Of a DNA stretch of 64,000 nt, positions 9,030 through 18,436 are shown piece by piece. Every line of letters starts with the position of its first letter. Position 1 is the first letter of the stretch. The position numbers and the translations under genes were made by a program. The DNA comes from Pseudomonadota bacterium (lineage in GTDB: Bacteria > Pseudomonadota > Alphaproteobacteria > Acetobacterales > Acetobacteraceae): contig JAJZFA010000043.1 of NCBI GenBank assembly GCA_021805565.1, forward strand, positions 224,697 through 288,696, read 5' to 3'. Below the pieces are notes generated by a model. That model had not been told where the DNA came from. It was given only the letters and a program-made list of their open reading frames with translations, and did not search any database.

Positions 9030-9415
9030 CGGCCGATCGAACCGGGGTGTTCGCGGCCTGGAAATCCGGGATGACGGCGTTGGCGAAACGTCCCAACGTA
9101 ACGGTAAAACTGGGCGCGCTGCCGATCCGGTTACCGAACCCCGGCGCCCCGCCGCGCGACAGGCCACCGGCGTCGGAGGGAGTGGCGGCAGCGTGGCGTC
9201 CATGGCTGGAAACCAGCATCGACGGGTTCGGTGCCGGCCGCTGCATGTTCGAGCGCAATTTTCCGGTGCAGAAGCGTTGGAGGTCCTATGCCGTGACGTG
9301 GAATGCGTTCAAACGGATCGCGGCCGGCGCTTCGGCCGCGGAGAAAACCGCGTTATTCGCCGGAACGGCCGTTCGGATTTATGGCGTTCCGCCGTGTTGG
9401 CGCGCCGCGGGGTAA
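9030..9415 (+). pseudogene. Amidohydrolase-2 family, C-terminal fragment only
   Basis: In a different frame from the hydrolase fragment, the sequence encodes VFAAWKSGMTALAKRPNV, TVKLGALP, WLETSIDGFGAGRCMFERNFPV and WNAFKRI. These are the last third of amidohydrolase-2 (TIM-barrel decarboxylase/lactonase) proteins, including the late Asp/Glu region. No N-terminal HxH metal site exists upstream. The only possible start (GTG at 9047) gives a non-functional piece. Together with the hydrolase fragment it marks one internal deletion whose junction lies about 9016-9035. Confidence 0.7.
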
Positions 9416-9605
9416 GATTTGGTGGACAGACCGGCGCGGGTCAGCCTAGCGTCATCGCCTGAGCGCAATGGGAAACGGGTGCGAATGAAAATCGCGGTGG
9501 CGATTTCGCTGCATTGTGGGAACAGTCCTTGAGTGGCGGGCAATCAGCGGGCACAGTCCCCCTGAATGAACGAGCCCTTTTATCGCCTTCGCGGAGCCTG
9601 TTTGT

Positions 9606-10112
9606 ATGAAGCGTATCGCCTCGCTGACCCTGGTGCTGATGCTCAGCGCGTGTGGGTACAAAACCTGGTGGAATCCGCCGTTTGTCGAGGGGTTCAATCC
9701 CAACTTGCCGGCAACCGACAGCGAGAACATGCGGCGTGTTCAAGGGCTGGAACCGTCCGAACCGGTCCTTACGACCGAAGAGGGGGATATCTGGCCCGGC
9801 CCGCTTAAACCGCCGCCCACCCTGCAAGATATGGAAGCCGGCGTTACATCGCAGCCGGAAGCCCCGAAACTGGGTTCGCCGCTTAGCCGGCGCGGGCAGA
9901 CATCCGATTCGGGAGCGGCCGGTTCGGCGGGTGGCCAGCCTGCGTCCACGAACGGTTCGCCAGCTTCGAAGCCTGGCGGCCAAAGCGGTTCGGTCGGCCA
10001 GGGAACCGCCAATACCCCAGGCGGGCAGTCGATTGTCGTGCCCAACGGAAACGGAACCAGTACCGTGATTCACGCCGATGGCCGGGTTGAAACGGTCCCC
10101 ACGGCACCCTGA
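9606..10112 (+). CDS. Putative lipoprotein, unknown function
   Basis: A 168-residue protein with a clear lipoprotein signal: MKRIASLTLVLMLSACG with lipobox LSAC, so Cys16 would be lipidated. The mature part starts GYKTWWNPP, is rich in Pro, Gly and Ser and looks largely disordered after about residue 90. No enzyme motif is visible. A GGAG lies about 9 nt before the ATG. Its TGA overlaps the ATG of moaD (ATGA), indicating coupling, though a shared function is not obvious. No family is recognised beyond lipoprotein. Confidence 0.7.
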   Translation: MKRIASLTLVLMLSACGYKTWWNPPFVEGFNPNLPATDSENMRRVQGLEPSEPVLTTEEGDIWPGPLKPPPTLQDMEAGVTSQPEAPKLGSPLSRRGQTSDSGAAGSAGGQPASTNGSPASKPGGQSGSVGQGTANTPGGQSIVVPNGNGTSTVIHADGRVETVPTAP

Positions 10113-10393
10113 TGGCCAGTCAGGAAACGCCCGGCAAATCATTGACCGTATTGTATTTTGCGTGGCTGCGGGAGCGGACGGGCATGTTAGGGGAGCAGAT
10201 CGTTTTGCCGGACGAGGTTACAACGGTCGCGGGTCTTATCGACCATCTGGCGGGACGCGGACCCGGCCATGCGGCGGCATTTCGCAATCGGACGGCGATC
10301 CGTTGTGCCGTCAATCAGGAATTCGCCGCTGCCGACGGGGCCGTTCGTCCGGGTGACGAGGTAGCCTTTTTTCCCCCGGTGACCGGCGGTTAG
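10112..10393 (+). CDS. moaD: MoaD, molybdopterin synthase small subunit
   Basis: A 93-residue ubiquitin-fold protein with LTVLYFAWLRERTG at the start, the conserved PGDEVAFFPPVTGG at the end and a C-terminal Gly-Gly. In MoaD this Gly-Gly is adenylated and then thiocarboxylated to supply sulfur for molybdopterin. Its partner MoaE is not in the window; in related genomes the two are often adjacent, so its absence here is notable. It overlaps the preceding lipoprotein gene by 1 bp of the start codon. Confidence 0.92.
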   Translation: MASQETPGKSLTVLYFAWLRERTGMLGEQIVLPDEVTTVAGLIDHLAGRGPGHAAAFRNRTAIRCAVNQEFAAADGAVRPGDEVAFFPPVTGG

Positions 10394-10527
10394 CGGCGGC
10401 TGGATCCACCCGTGGGCAAACATCCACAGACACCCCTCGGACAAGGTGGTTCGGCTGGCCGGCTTGGGTTCGATGGTGTGCCCCACACCGCACTCCGAAG
10501 CGAGGGTGGCCGAGCATCGGGCATACT

Positions 10528-13500
10528 CTAAATACTGGATATCGGCCCGCCATGCGGATCGGGCACCACAGGCTGCGCCGCCGCTCCGGCCGGGGCCGCG
10601 GCGCGCGACAAAAGCACGGCCGCGTGTTTCGTCAGGTCTTCGGCGGCGATGGGCTTACGCAAAAGGATCGTTGCGTCATCGCTGCCCGAATCGATTTCCA
10701 GTTGAAGGGTCGGATCGGCATAGCCCGTTAACAACAGTGCCGGAATATCTGGCATGCGAAGGCGGACTTCATAAATCAGCAGCAGCCCATTCATGCCAGG
10801 CATGGACATATCGGTTATCAGCAAATCGAACGGCTCGCCGGCATCGGTCAACGCCAGTGCGGCCAAGCCGTCGGATGCAGCGGTCACACGGTAACCCTGG
10901 TCTGCCAGTTGTCCGGCCAACGCCTCGCGTACGAACGCATCGTCATCGACCAGCAGCACGCGGGGAGACCGCGGAGCGGCAAGCGCGGACGATTGCGGAA
11001 GGGCTGCATCGGCCGGGTCCGCCGCGGCCGGTGCCACGGGAAACCACAGGCTTATGGTCGTGCCCTGTCCGGGAGCGCTGTCGATGGAGAAGGCGCCACC
11101 GGACTGCTGGGCGAACCCGCGCGCCATCGCCAGCCCAAGGCCGGTCCCCTGGCCGGCCGGCTTGGTTGTAAAGAATGGCTCCGAAGCCCGAACCAGGGTT
11201 GCGGCATCCATACCGGTGCCGGTGTCGGTGACATCCAGCCGCACATAGTCGCCGTTGCGCAAAGCCGCCGGGTAATCCGGCAAACCGGGAACCGTTTGAC
11301 CCCGGGCCGCCAGAATAAGGATACCGCCACCCGGCATCGCGTCGCGCGCGTTAACGGCGAGATTGATCAGCACCGTTTCCAGTTGCGCCTTGTCGGCCAT
11401 CAACGGCGATGCATCCGCCTCGGCCTGTATCCGCACCGAAATGCCGGCTCCTAAGGTGGATCCCAGGATCTCCCGCAGGCTTTCCAGCAGCGTTGCCGGC
11501 GGAACCTGAACCGCCCGCAATTCGCCGCGCCGGGAAAAAGCCAGCAATCGGCCGGTGATCGCCGCGCCGCGCGCCGATGCATCGCCCGCCATGCGTGCGA
11601 GCCGGGCAACCGCGACTGGGTCGGCGGAGCGCCTCTCGATCAGCGACAGGCCGCCGGACACTGCTTGCAAAACATTGTTGAAGTCGTGCGCGATGCCACC
11701 CGCTAGCTGGCCCAGCGCTTCCATTCGCTGCGCCTCCGCCAACTGTGCTTGCACCTGTACGCGGGTCGCGGTTTCCTCGGCCACGCGCGCCTCCAATTGT
11801 TCGTTCAGGCGCCGCAGGCCTTCCTGATTCGTGCGCAGCGCCGTTTCGGTCGCGATCTGTTCGCTGACGTCCACATTGCTGCCGAACCAGCGAACGATCG
11901 CGCCGCCGGCATCGCGAACCGGCACGATGCGCGTCAGAAACGGACGGAACACGCCATCGGCGCCCCGCAATGGGAATGTCATGTCGAACACCGCGCCGGT
12001 CGCCAGGCAGGCCTGCCAGCGCTCCGTTACCTCCGCCAGCATGTCTGGGTGGTGTACGGACTGCCAGCCCCAGCCCTCCAGGTCGAGCGATGTCGCGCCG
12101 GTGTAATCGTACCAGCGCTTATTGTACCAATAAATCCAGCCGGTCGCGTCCGCCATCCAGCAAAGATGCGGTTGTTGCTCTCCCAAGGCGCGAAATTCCT
12201 CTTCGGATTGCCGCAGCTTGTCTTCGGCCTGCTTGCGGGCCGTGATATCGATGGCCGTGCAAATCGCGCCGGTCACCGTCCCGGCATAATCGAGCAGCCC
12301 GACCGCCTGCATGTAAAGCGTAACAGACGTGCCGTCGGTAAAGACAATATCGAGTTCCTCTGGCGCGACCTCTTCCCCGCGTGCCGCCCGCTGCAACGGA
12401 AGACGGTCAGGCGGAACCTCGGCGCCATCCTTCAACACACGAAAGTTGTTGGGAACGTTTTCCGGGGCGCCTGTCATCGAAGGGTTAGCCGACGCCGGCA
12501 AACGCAACAACGCGGCGGCATGGCGATTGCCGGTTACTCTCTCGGCGTTCCGGTCGTCGGTGAACCAAACCGCCGCCGGCACGGTGTCGATCACCGCGCG
12601 CAGTTGCGCCCGTTGCGCATTGAAGGCGGCCTCGCCGTGCCTGCGTTCGGTCAGGTCGCGCGTAACCGAACCATAGCCGGTCACCGAACCCCGCGGATCG
12701 CGGATCTCGAACAGATTGTAGTGAACGGGGATGCTCGCGCCGGTTTGGAAATGCCGGAAATGCAGTTCCCCGCTCCAGCGCCCGAGCGCCTCGATCGCCG
12801 GCAAGACGGTGGCCCGCACGATCGTCTGGCTGTCGGGCGTGAAATAATCCACGACGGCGGACTCGCGCACCGCGGCGAGATCCGGCAATCCGACCAGCCG
12901 CAGCCCGGCGTCGTTGACAAAAAACGGCCGCATCGCGGTATCCGCGAAACCGATGAAATCCCCCGACTGATCGGCGATGGCGGCCAGACGGCCGCGCTCT
13001 TTATCCGCTTCCCGTTCGGCGGTGATATCGATGTGTACACCCACCCACTCGCCGATCGAACCGTTGCCGGACAATACCGGGACCGCCCGGACAGAGCAGT
13101 GTCGCCACGCGCCGTCGTGACGCCTGACGCGGTGTTCGAAGAGAAACGGGTGGCGTTCGGCGACCGCTGCTTGCCATGCCTCCACCGTGGCGCGAGCGTC
13201 GTCGGGGTGTATGGCGGCGGTCCAGCCGTAACCCCGATAATCGGCCGCTGATTGGCCGGTAAATGCCGTCCAGCCGGGCTGTTCCCCCTCCATCTCGCCC
13301 GCGGCGTTGTTGGTCCACAGAATGCCTTGCACGGCCTCGATCGCTGCCCGGAAGCGCCGTTCGCTTTCCGCGACTGCCTGTGTCGCGTCGCGACGCAGTC
13401 GAGCCAGCGACAGGTTGGCCCGCACGCGCGCCTGAAGTTCCCGCGCGGAGAACGGTTTCAACACGTAGTCGTCCGCGCCTGCTTCCAGCCCGTCGCTTCT

Positions 13501-15639
13501 GTCCACCTCGCCGGCACGGGCCGACAGAAGGATAATGGGCAGATCGTGCAGCCCGGCCTCGGCCCGCAGTGCCCGGACCAGACCGATACCGTCCAGGCGC
13601 GGCATCATGATGTCAGCCAGCACAAGGTCCGGGCGGCGCTTCCGGATCGACTCCAGGGCCGCCTGCCCGTCGGACACCGCCTCGACGTCCCACCACGCGG
13701 ACAGCAGGCGTTGCACATAGGCGCGCATATCCGCATTGTCGTCGGCGAGCAAAATGCGCGGGCGATCCACGCTGTCCGGCAACGCGCCGGTCTCGGCAGG
13801 CCCGGTTTCCGCGTCGTCTAAACTGTCGGGCAACCAGGCTTCCGATTGTCCACCGTAAGAACGCGCCCGAACCGGCGTTCCGGCGCTCGGTTCCGGTGCG
13901 CCGCGGCCGTCCGCCACGGCCGCGGCGCCGAAGGGAAGCGTCACCGTGAAAATTGTCCCCGCCCCCGCCTCGCTCGCGGCTGCGACGGTGCCTCCGTGCA
14001 GTTCCACCAGATCCCGGACCAGGGCCAACCCGATGCCGGTGCCTTCGTGGGACCGGCTGCGCTGTCCCTCGATCCGGTGGAAGCGTTCGAACAGGCGCGG
14101 CAGTTCGGCGGCGGGAATGCCCACACCGGTATCCTCGACCTCCAGCATCGCACAGGCCCCATTGGCAAGCAGCCGCACCGCGATTTCGCCCTGGAAGGTG
14201 AACTTGATGGCGTTGGACAAAAGATTGAGGACGATCTTTTCCCACATGTCCCGGTCCACGAACGCCGGCTGACCCAAAGGCGGACAGTCCACAACCAGGC
14301 GCAGCCCCGCGCGTTCGCACGCCGACCGGAACCCCGACGCCAGATCCGCGGTCAACTCAGCAAGGTCCACCGGTTCCCGCACGGGCCGGGCGCGTCCCGC
14401 TTCAATGCGGGAAAAATCCAGCAGCGTATTGACCAGTTTCCGCAGCCGCAGGGCGTTGCGGTGAGCCATGGCGAATTCGTCGCGAAGCCGGGGTGCCACG
14501 TCCGCCGCATCGGCCGCGAGCGCGTCTTCCAGCGGACCGAGCAGAAGCGTCAAAGGAGTTCGGAATTCGTGGCTGACATTGTCGAAAAACGCCGTCTTGG
14601 CACGATCGATTTCCGCCAGGGCCTCGGCTCGGCGGCGTTCGGCTTCATAGGCGAGCGAATTGCCGATCGCGGTCGCGACCTGACGCGCGACAAGGTCCGC
14701 GAAGCCGCATACTTCCGCCACCGGCCGGTATGGATTAAGCCCGGCCACCATCAACCCCAGCGGTTTGGCAGTTCCGGAATGGAGCGGAATCACCGCTACC
14801 TGATTCGGCGGTATTTCCCATGCACCGCGGGGAAGATTTTCGATGCCGGCAACGTCGGCATACCGCACTTCGCCGCCGGCCCAGGCTTCGGCGAATGGCA
14901 GCGGATGCGGGGAATCGCCATCGAGGCGAACCGTTTCCGGACAGTATCTGGCACCGCGTTCGCAACCGGCGGCGCCGGCCAGGCGGAGGGTACGCGACTG
15001 CTCATCCGGCACTGTGTAGAATGCCACGAACGGCAGATCCCGCGATGCTTCCCCGGCAAGACATGCCGCGAAGAAGGAGCAGACGGCATCCGGATGACCG
15101 GTCGTTGCGGCGTTTTCCGCCAGGCGCCGGAGCAATTGAAGGCGGCGCTCTCCGATCACCCGTTGCGTTGTCTCGATGACCGGGCAAAAAACGCCGCCGA
15201 CGGCTCCGCTTTCATCCCGGATGGGGCTGTAGGAGAAACTGAAATAGCACTCCTCGGGGTAGCCGTTACGGTGCAAAGATAATAGCAGGTCCTCGGCTCG
15301 CGTTGCCACGCCATCCTTGAGAACGCCATTCAGCATCGGATCGATCAGAGTCCAGATCTCCGGCCATACGAGTCGTCCTGGCCGTCCCAGCGCGGCGGGA
15401 TGCTTCGTGCCCAGGATCGACGAATACGCATCGTTGTATAGCATCGCGAGGTCCGGTCCCCACCACAACAGGATCGGGAACGCGCAGTTCAGGCAGGTGC
15501 TGACCGATGTGCGAAGGCTTTGCGGCCAGTTTTCGGGTGCCCCGAGCGGTGTGGCCGTCCAATCCAGCGCGCGCATCGCGGCGCCGAGTTCGTTTCCGCC
15601 GGCGAGAAAGTCGAAGGTTCCGCGGGTTGCCGATGTCAT
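10528..15639 (-). CDS. Giant hybrid sensor histidine kinase (two kinase cores, two receivers, several PAS)
   Basis: A 1,703-residue protein. Order of parts: a PAS-like sensory domain (about 20-170, with ENWPQSLRTSV and FPILLWWGPDLAMLYNDAY), a GAF-like domain (about 185-335), then a HisKA with His357 in VSHEFRTPL. An HATPase with GTGIGLALV follows, then a receiver with Asp676 in LVLADIMMPRLDG. Several PAS/PAC domains come next (about 770-1270), then a second kinase core with His1318 in GGIAHDFNN and its own HATPase. The final receiver carries Asp1610 in LLITDMSMPG. No membrane helix is evident, so it should be cytoplasmic. A TTG at 15657 is also in frame; ATG at 15639 is preferred. No separate response regulator or output gene is adjacent, so the signal and target are unknown. 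It may feed a phosphorelay. Confidence 0.9.
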   Translation of the reverse strand: MTSATRGTFDFLAGGNELGAAMRALDWTATPLGAPENWPQSLRTSVSTCLNCAFPILLWWGPDLAMLYNDAYSSILGTKHPAALGRPGRLVWPEIWTLIDPMLNGVLKDGVATRAEDLLLSLHRNGYPEECYFSFSYSPIRDESGAVGGVFCPVIETTQRVIGERRLQLLRRLAENAATTGHPDAVCSFFAACLAGEASRDLPFVAFYTVPDEQSRTLRLAGAAGCERGARYCPETVRLDGDSPHPLPFAEAWAGGEVRYADVAGIENLPRGAWEIPPNQVAVIPLHSGTAKPLGLMVAGLNPYRPVAEVCGFADLVARQVATAIGNSLAYEAERRRAEALAEIDRAKTAFFDNVSHEFRTPLTLLLGPLEDALAADAADVAPRLRDEFAMAHRNALRLRKLVNTLLDFSRIEAGRARPVREPVDLAELTADLASGFRSACERAGLRLVVDCPPLGQPAFVDRDMWEKIVLNLLSNAIKFTFQGEIAVRLLANGACAMLEVEDTGVGIPAAELPRLFERFHRIEGQRSRSHEGTGIGLALVRDLVELHGGTVAAASEAGAGTIFTVTLPFGAAAVADGRGAPEPSAGTPVRARSYGGQSEAWLPDSLDDAETGPAETGALPDSVDRPRILLADDNADMRAYVQRLLSAWWDVEAVSDGQAALESIRKRRPDLVLADIMMPRLDGIGLVRALRAEAGLHDLPIILLSARAGEVDRSDGLEAGADDYVLKPFSARELQARVRANLSLARLRRDATQAVAESERRFRAAIEAVQGILWTNNAAGEMEGEQPGWTAFTGQSAADYRGYGWTAAIHPDDARATVEAWQAAVAERHPFLFEHRVRRHDGAWRHCSVRAVPVLSGNGSIGEWVGVHIDITAEREADKERGRLAAIADQSGDFIGFADTAMRPFFVNDAGLRLVGLPDLAAVRESAVVDYFTPDSQTIVRATVLPAIEALGRWSGELHFRHFQTGASIPVHYNLFEIRDPRGSVTGYGSVTRDLTERRHGEAAFNAQRAQLRAVIDTVPAAVWFTDDRNAERVTGNRHAAALLRLPASANPSMTGAPENVPNNFRVLKDGAEVPPDRLPLQRAARGEEVAPEELDIVFTDGTSVTLYMQAVGLLDYAGTVTGAICTAIDITARKQAEDKLRQSEEEFRALGEQQPHLCWMADATGWIYWYNKRWYDYTGATSLDLEGWGWQSVHHPDMLAEVTERWQACLATGAVFDMTFPLRGADGVFRPFLTRIVPVRDAGGAIVRWFGSNVDVSEQIATETALRTNQEGLRRLNEQLEARVAEETATRVQVQAQLAEAQRMEALGQLAGGIAHDFNNVLQAVSGGLSLIERRSADPVAVARLARMAGDASARGAAITGRLLAFSRRGELRAVQVPPATLLESLREILGSTLGAGISVRIQAEADASPLMADKAQLETVLINLAVNARDAMPGGGILILAARGQTVPGLPDYPAALRNGDYVRLDVTDTGTGMDAATLVRASEPFFTTKPAGQGTGLGLAMARGFAQQSGGAFSIDSAPGQGTTISLWFPVAPAAADPADAALPQSSALAAPRSPRVLLVDDDAFVREALAGQLADQGYRVTAASDGLAALALTDAGEPFDLLITDMSMPGMNGLLLIYEVRLRMPDIPALLLTGYADPTLQLEIDSGSDDATILLRKPIAAEDLTKHAAVLLSRAAAPAGAAAQPVVPDPHGGPISSI

Positions 15640-16135
15640 TGCGATCCCGGTTGTCAAAAAGGGGTCATGGCACGCCCGCGATCGGCGAACATGGGCGGAT
15701 GGAAGCGGATGGCGCGGTATTCACGCGCCGCCACTCATCCGGACGTGGCGCTTCGGGCGCGTGCATCCGGAAAGATCATACATATCTATTTCGTAACAGA
15801 AGACCGACCGGACGTCCAAATTGCATGCTCCGTCCGGTTTTCGATCGCGGGTCGGCACAAACCATACCTGTGGCGCTCGAGTCCACGCCCCGCGCAATGC
15901 AGAAAGCCGGCACGCGCGACGATCGCGTCCGTCAGCATGTCTGTGTGGCGACAACGCGCCGCGGCAGAACTGAACAATACTATCACCCTCCCGCGTCTGG
16001 TCGATCAGGACAAGGGTCATAGACCGGCGAGGGATTTTGGTTGCGATCACAATTTCGTGCTGCTGGTCCGTTGGCCAGCGGCGACGTCGCGAAGAACCGA
16101 CCCGGCGTTATATCGGCCGACCGGCCGCGGCACGG

Positions 16136-16150
16136 ACGGTATGATACCGT
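16136..16150. promoter_or_regulatory. Perfect palindrome ACGGTAT-g-ATACCGT
   Basis: Two 7-bp arms around one base form a perfect inverted repeat. Its size fits a dimeric repressor site, but it lies about 500 bp from the nearest gene start (the kinase), so an operator role is uncertain. Confidence 0.3.
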
Positions 16151-16255
16151 AACGGGGAGCGATAAAGGCACGTCGTTCGGCGAAACAGGCCGAGGCCGGC
16201 ACGCGGTGCCGCCGCGGCGCCCTCGGCAGCGTCGGGCAAGCCATAAGCTCATGTT

Positions 16256-16305
16256 TTGCAGGGCAGCTTTATCGGCGTGCTGACGCACGTATGGCCGATG
16301 CTGCC
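16256..16305 (+). repeat. Dispersed hairpin repeat, copy A
   Basis: Begins TTGCA, then outer stem GGCAGC/GCTGCC, middle stem TCGGC/GCCGA and inner stem GTGC-TGAC-GCAC. Copies B (29939) and C (49643) share the layout but have GGCAAC/GTTGCC and CTGGC/GCCAG, that is, paired substitutions that keep the stems. It sits directly at the 3' end of the sulfotransferase gene. Confidence 0.7.
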
Positions 16306-16306
16306 G

Positions 16307-17578
16307 TTACCCTGGCAGCGTTGGTTCCGCCGAGCGGGACGCCTGTTCCACCGCCGGAGCGCCCCGCCGAACCGGAGATGCCTCCGGTGTAACGCCGAAA
16401 CGAACCATGTATGGCCGGAACTTGCTCCGTTCCGCCTGCTCGTTCAGACCGTGATCGTCGAAATGATAGTTGTGCGCGCCGTAGCCGCCTTGCGGCTTAT
16501 CGGCGACATAGGCCTGTATCGCCGGCCCCATTGCCGGCGGCACCTGCATGCCGAAATGACGGTACACGCCCTCCACCGTATGGACTGGGTCGGTGATCAA
16601 ATCCAGGTGATGCACATGGCAAACCGCCTCGGGGAATCCGGCGTCGTCGCCGACCGCCATCATCCGCCGGGTGCCATCCAGCCAGCGGCGGCTTTCGTTT
16701 GGACCCAGCGTTTGCGGGTCGAGGTGGCGGGTAAACGGGCGCCGCAACACCTCGGTAAGTTGAGCTTGCGACAACAGCACCTTCACGGGATCCCGGTGAA
16801 CGAATATCAGCCGGGCATCCGGATACACCGATCGTATCGCGTGTAACGCAAACACGTGTTCGGGACATTTCAGCACCCAACGCGGCTGAGTCTGTCCGCC
16901 AAACTGCAGGAACCGCAGGAATCGCTTGTGGAACCGGTAAGCCGGCAGGTGCCGCAGGACATCGGCGTCGAGCCAGCGACGATAGGACGGAATATGATAA
17001 TTCGTATCGAAACGCAGACTGCGAAATACATGCGCGGTGATCTCGCTGCATTCCTGTGGCGATTCCGCATCCAGTGGATGCAAAGCCTGGAAATCCGGTG
17101 CGATCCACTCGAATGCTTTTAATTGACGGGCCACCTTGGCGATCCGTTCGTCGCGCGTTCCCGCCATCGCGGACGGATAGATCGTTTCCCACACGGCCGG
17201 GGCACGGTTTGCCGGATCGGTCAGCATCAGCCGATGCAGGAACGTGGTGCCGCTGCGCGGCAATCCGGTGATGAAAACCGGTTGCCGGATGGGCGCCTGT
17301 TCCATCGCGGGGTTGCGAGCGGATTCGGCCTGTATCAGCAGCAGGTTGGTCAAAAAGCGGAGAATATCCCATTTGGTCGCACTGCGGCCGATGAGTCCGA
17401 GCGCGGATTCCCTGGAACACGAATCCAGCAGCCGCGCCAGGGGGTCGATGAACGCGGATTCACCGAAATCGGTCAGCCCGGTCTGACGGCGCGCGAGTCC
17501 GATCAGCTGATCGGGGTCGATCGGACCATCCAAAAGACCCAGATGTCCCGCGACGGTATCGGATAGCCGCAGGGCCAT
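16307..17578 (-). CDS. Sulfotransferase family protein
   Basis: A 423-residue PAPS-dependent sulfotransferase-like protein. The 5'-phosphosulfate loop is clear: PVFITGLPRSGTTFLHRLM (about residues 97-115). The 3'-phosphate-binding region appears as LIFVHRDPVKVLLSQ. The C-terminal 30 residues are poorly conserved. It would transfer a sulfuryl group from PAPS to a hydroxyl or amine acceptor; the acceptor is unknown. ATG at 17578 has no close Shine-Dalgarno. A TTG five codons upstream (17593) has GGGAG at better spacing and may be the true start. The gene is divergent from the MlaC-like gene. Confidence 0.83.
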   Translation of the reverse strand: MALRLSDTVAGHLGLLDGPIDPDQLIGLARRQTGLTDFGESAFIDPLARLLDSCSRESALGLIGRSATKWDILRFLTNLLLIQAESARNPAMEQAPIRQPVFITGLPRSGTTFLHRLMLTDPANRAPAVWETIYPSAMAGTRDERIAKVARQLKAFEWIAPDFQALHPLDAESPQECSEITAHVFRSLRFDTNYHIPSYRRWLDADVLRHLPAYRFHKRFLRFLQFGGQTQPRWVLKCPEHVFALHAIRSVYPDARLIFVHRDPVKVLLSQAQLTEVLRRPFTRHLDPQTLGPNESRRWLDGTRRMMAVGDDAGFPEAVCHVHHLDLITDPVHTVEGVYRHFGMQVPPAMGPAIQAYVADKPQGGYGAHNYHFDDHGLNEQAERSKFRPYMVRFGVTPEASPVRRGAPAVEQASRSAEPTLPG

Positions 17579-17795
17579 GGTGGTTATCGTCAAGCCTCGA
17601 TCTCCCGCTTCTGCCGCTCCGTGTTCGGCGGCCGGCCGATCCATTGTGGCGCCAGCGCCACATCGCTAACATCGATCATGAGCCGGACCCGCCCTCATCG
17701 ATGCAGGACAACATCCGATATGTATCTGCATGATGTCCGTTGCTACCCCATATGGCGAGTGCGCCAAACGATGACATGGTCTGAAGGATGGGTGG

Positions 17796-18419
17796 ATGTC
17801 CAATTTAGAAGCTCGTCGCCGCGATGTGTTCGCGGCTGTCGCGGCTTTCGGCGTGTGTGTGTCCCTGCGCGCCAGGGCCGCGGACGATCGGGGGCCGGTG
17901 GCGCCTGTCGAGGCGCTTGTCGATGGCCTGTTGGGCGTGATGAAGGCGGGCAAGCAGACGCCGTTCGCGCAACGCTATGACATGCTTGCACCGGTTATCG
18001 ACAAGACATTCAACCTGCAGGCCATTCTGGAGGAATCTGTTGGCACATCCTGGGCGACGCTGCCGCCGGATCAGCAGACCATGCTGGAGAAAGCGTTCCG
18101 GCGCTACACCGTGTCGTCGTATGTCAACAGCTTCCATTCGTTCGACGGCACCCGTTTCGAGGTGAAGCCGGAAACACGCGCCGTGGGCACCGAACAGGTT
18201 GTGGAGTCGTTGATTTTGCCGAAATCGGGCGACTCGCACGAGCTCGACTATGTGATGCGAGAAGGCGATTCCGGCTGGCGGGTCGTGGACGTGCTGGCGG
18301 ATGGTTCGATCAGCCGGGTCGCCGTCCAGCGTTCGGATTTCCGCAGGCTGCTCAGCCGTGGCGGCCCGCAAGCTCTCGCGGACAGCCTTCGCGCTAAATC
18401 AAGCGATCTTTCCGGTTGA
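17796..18419 (+). CDS. MlaC/HpnM-like periplasmic lipid-binding protein
   Basis: A 207-residue protein of the MlaC/Ttg2D/HpnM superfamily. The N-terminus has an RRRDVFAAVAAFG stretch followed by an Ala-rich end (RARAAD), resembling a Tat or Sec export signal. The body shows FNLQAILEESVGTSWATLPPDQQTMLEKAFRRY and SYVNSFHSFDGTRF, the usual order for this family, then DYVMREGDSGWRVVDVLADGSISRV. Such proteins shuttle phospholipids or hopanoids across the periplasm. No Mla ABC genes or hopanoid genes are adjacent. AAGGA lies 7 nt before the ATG. Its stop is 17 bp from the convergent dioxygenase gene. Confidence 0.8.
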   Translation: MSNLEARRRDVFAAVAAFGVCVSLRARAADDRGPVAPVEALVDGLLGVMKAGKQTPFAQRYDMLAPVIDKTFNLQAILEESVGTSWATLPPDQQTMLEKAFRRYTVSSYVNSFHSFDGTRFEVKPETRAVGTEQVVESLILPKSGDSHELDYVMREGDSGWRVVDVLADGSISRVAVQRSDFRRLLSRGGPQALADSLRAKSSDLSG

Positions 18420-18436
18420 TCCGTGCCTGAACACGC

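Larger units (their letters stand above)
15640..16306. other. 667-bp region without a supported gene
   Basis: Short frames exist on both strands but none shows protein-family character or a good start. The region holds a 15-nt perfect palindrome at 16136-16150 and one copy of the dispersed hairpin repeat at 16256-16305. The kinase promoter should lie at its left end. Confidence 0.6.

Noticed and set aside
9441..10142. 233-residue open frame antisense to the lipoprotein gene
   Set aside because: The plus strand has a lipobox, ribosome site and coupling to moaD; the antisense frame has no motif.
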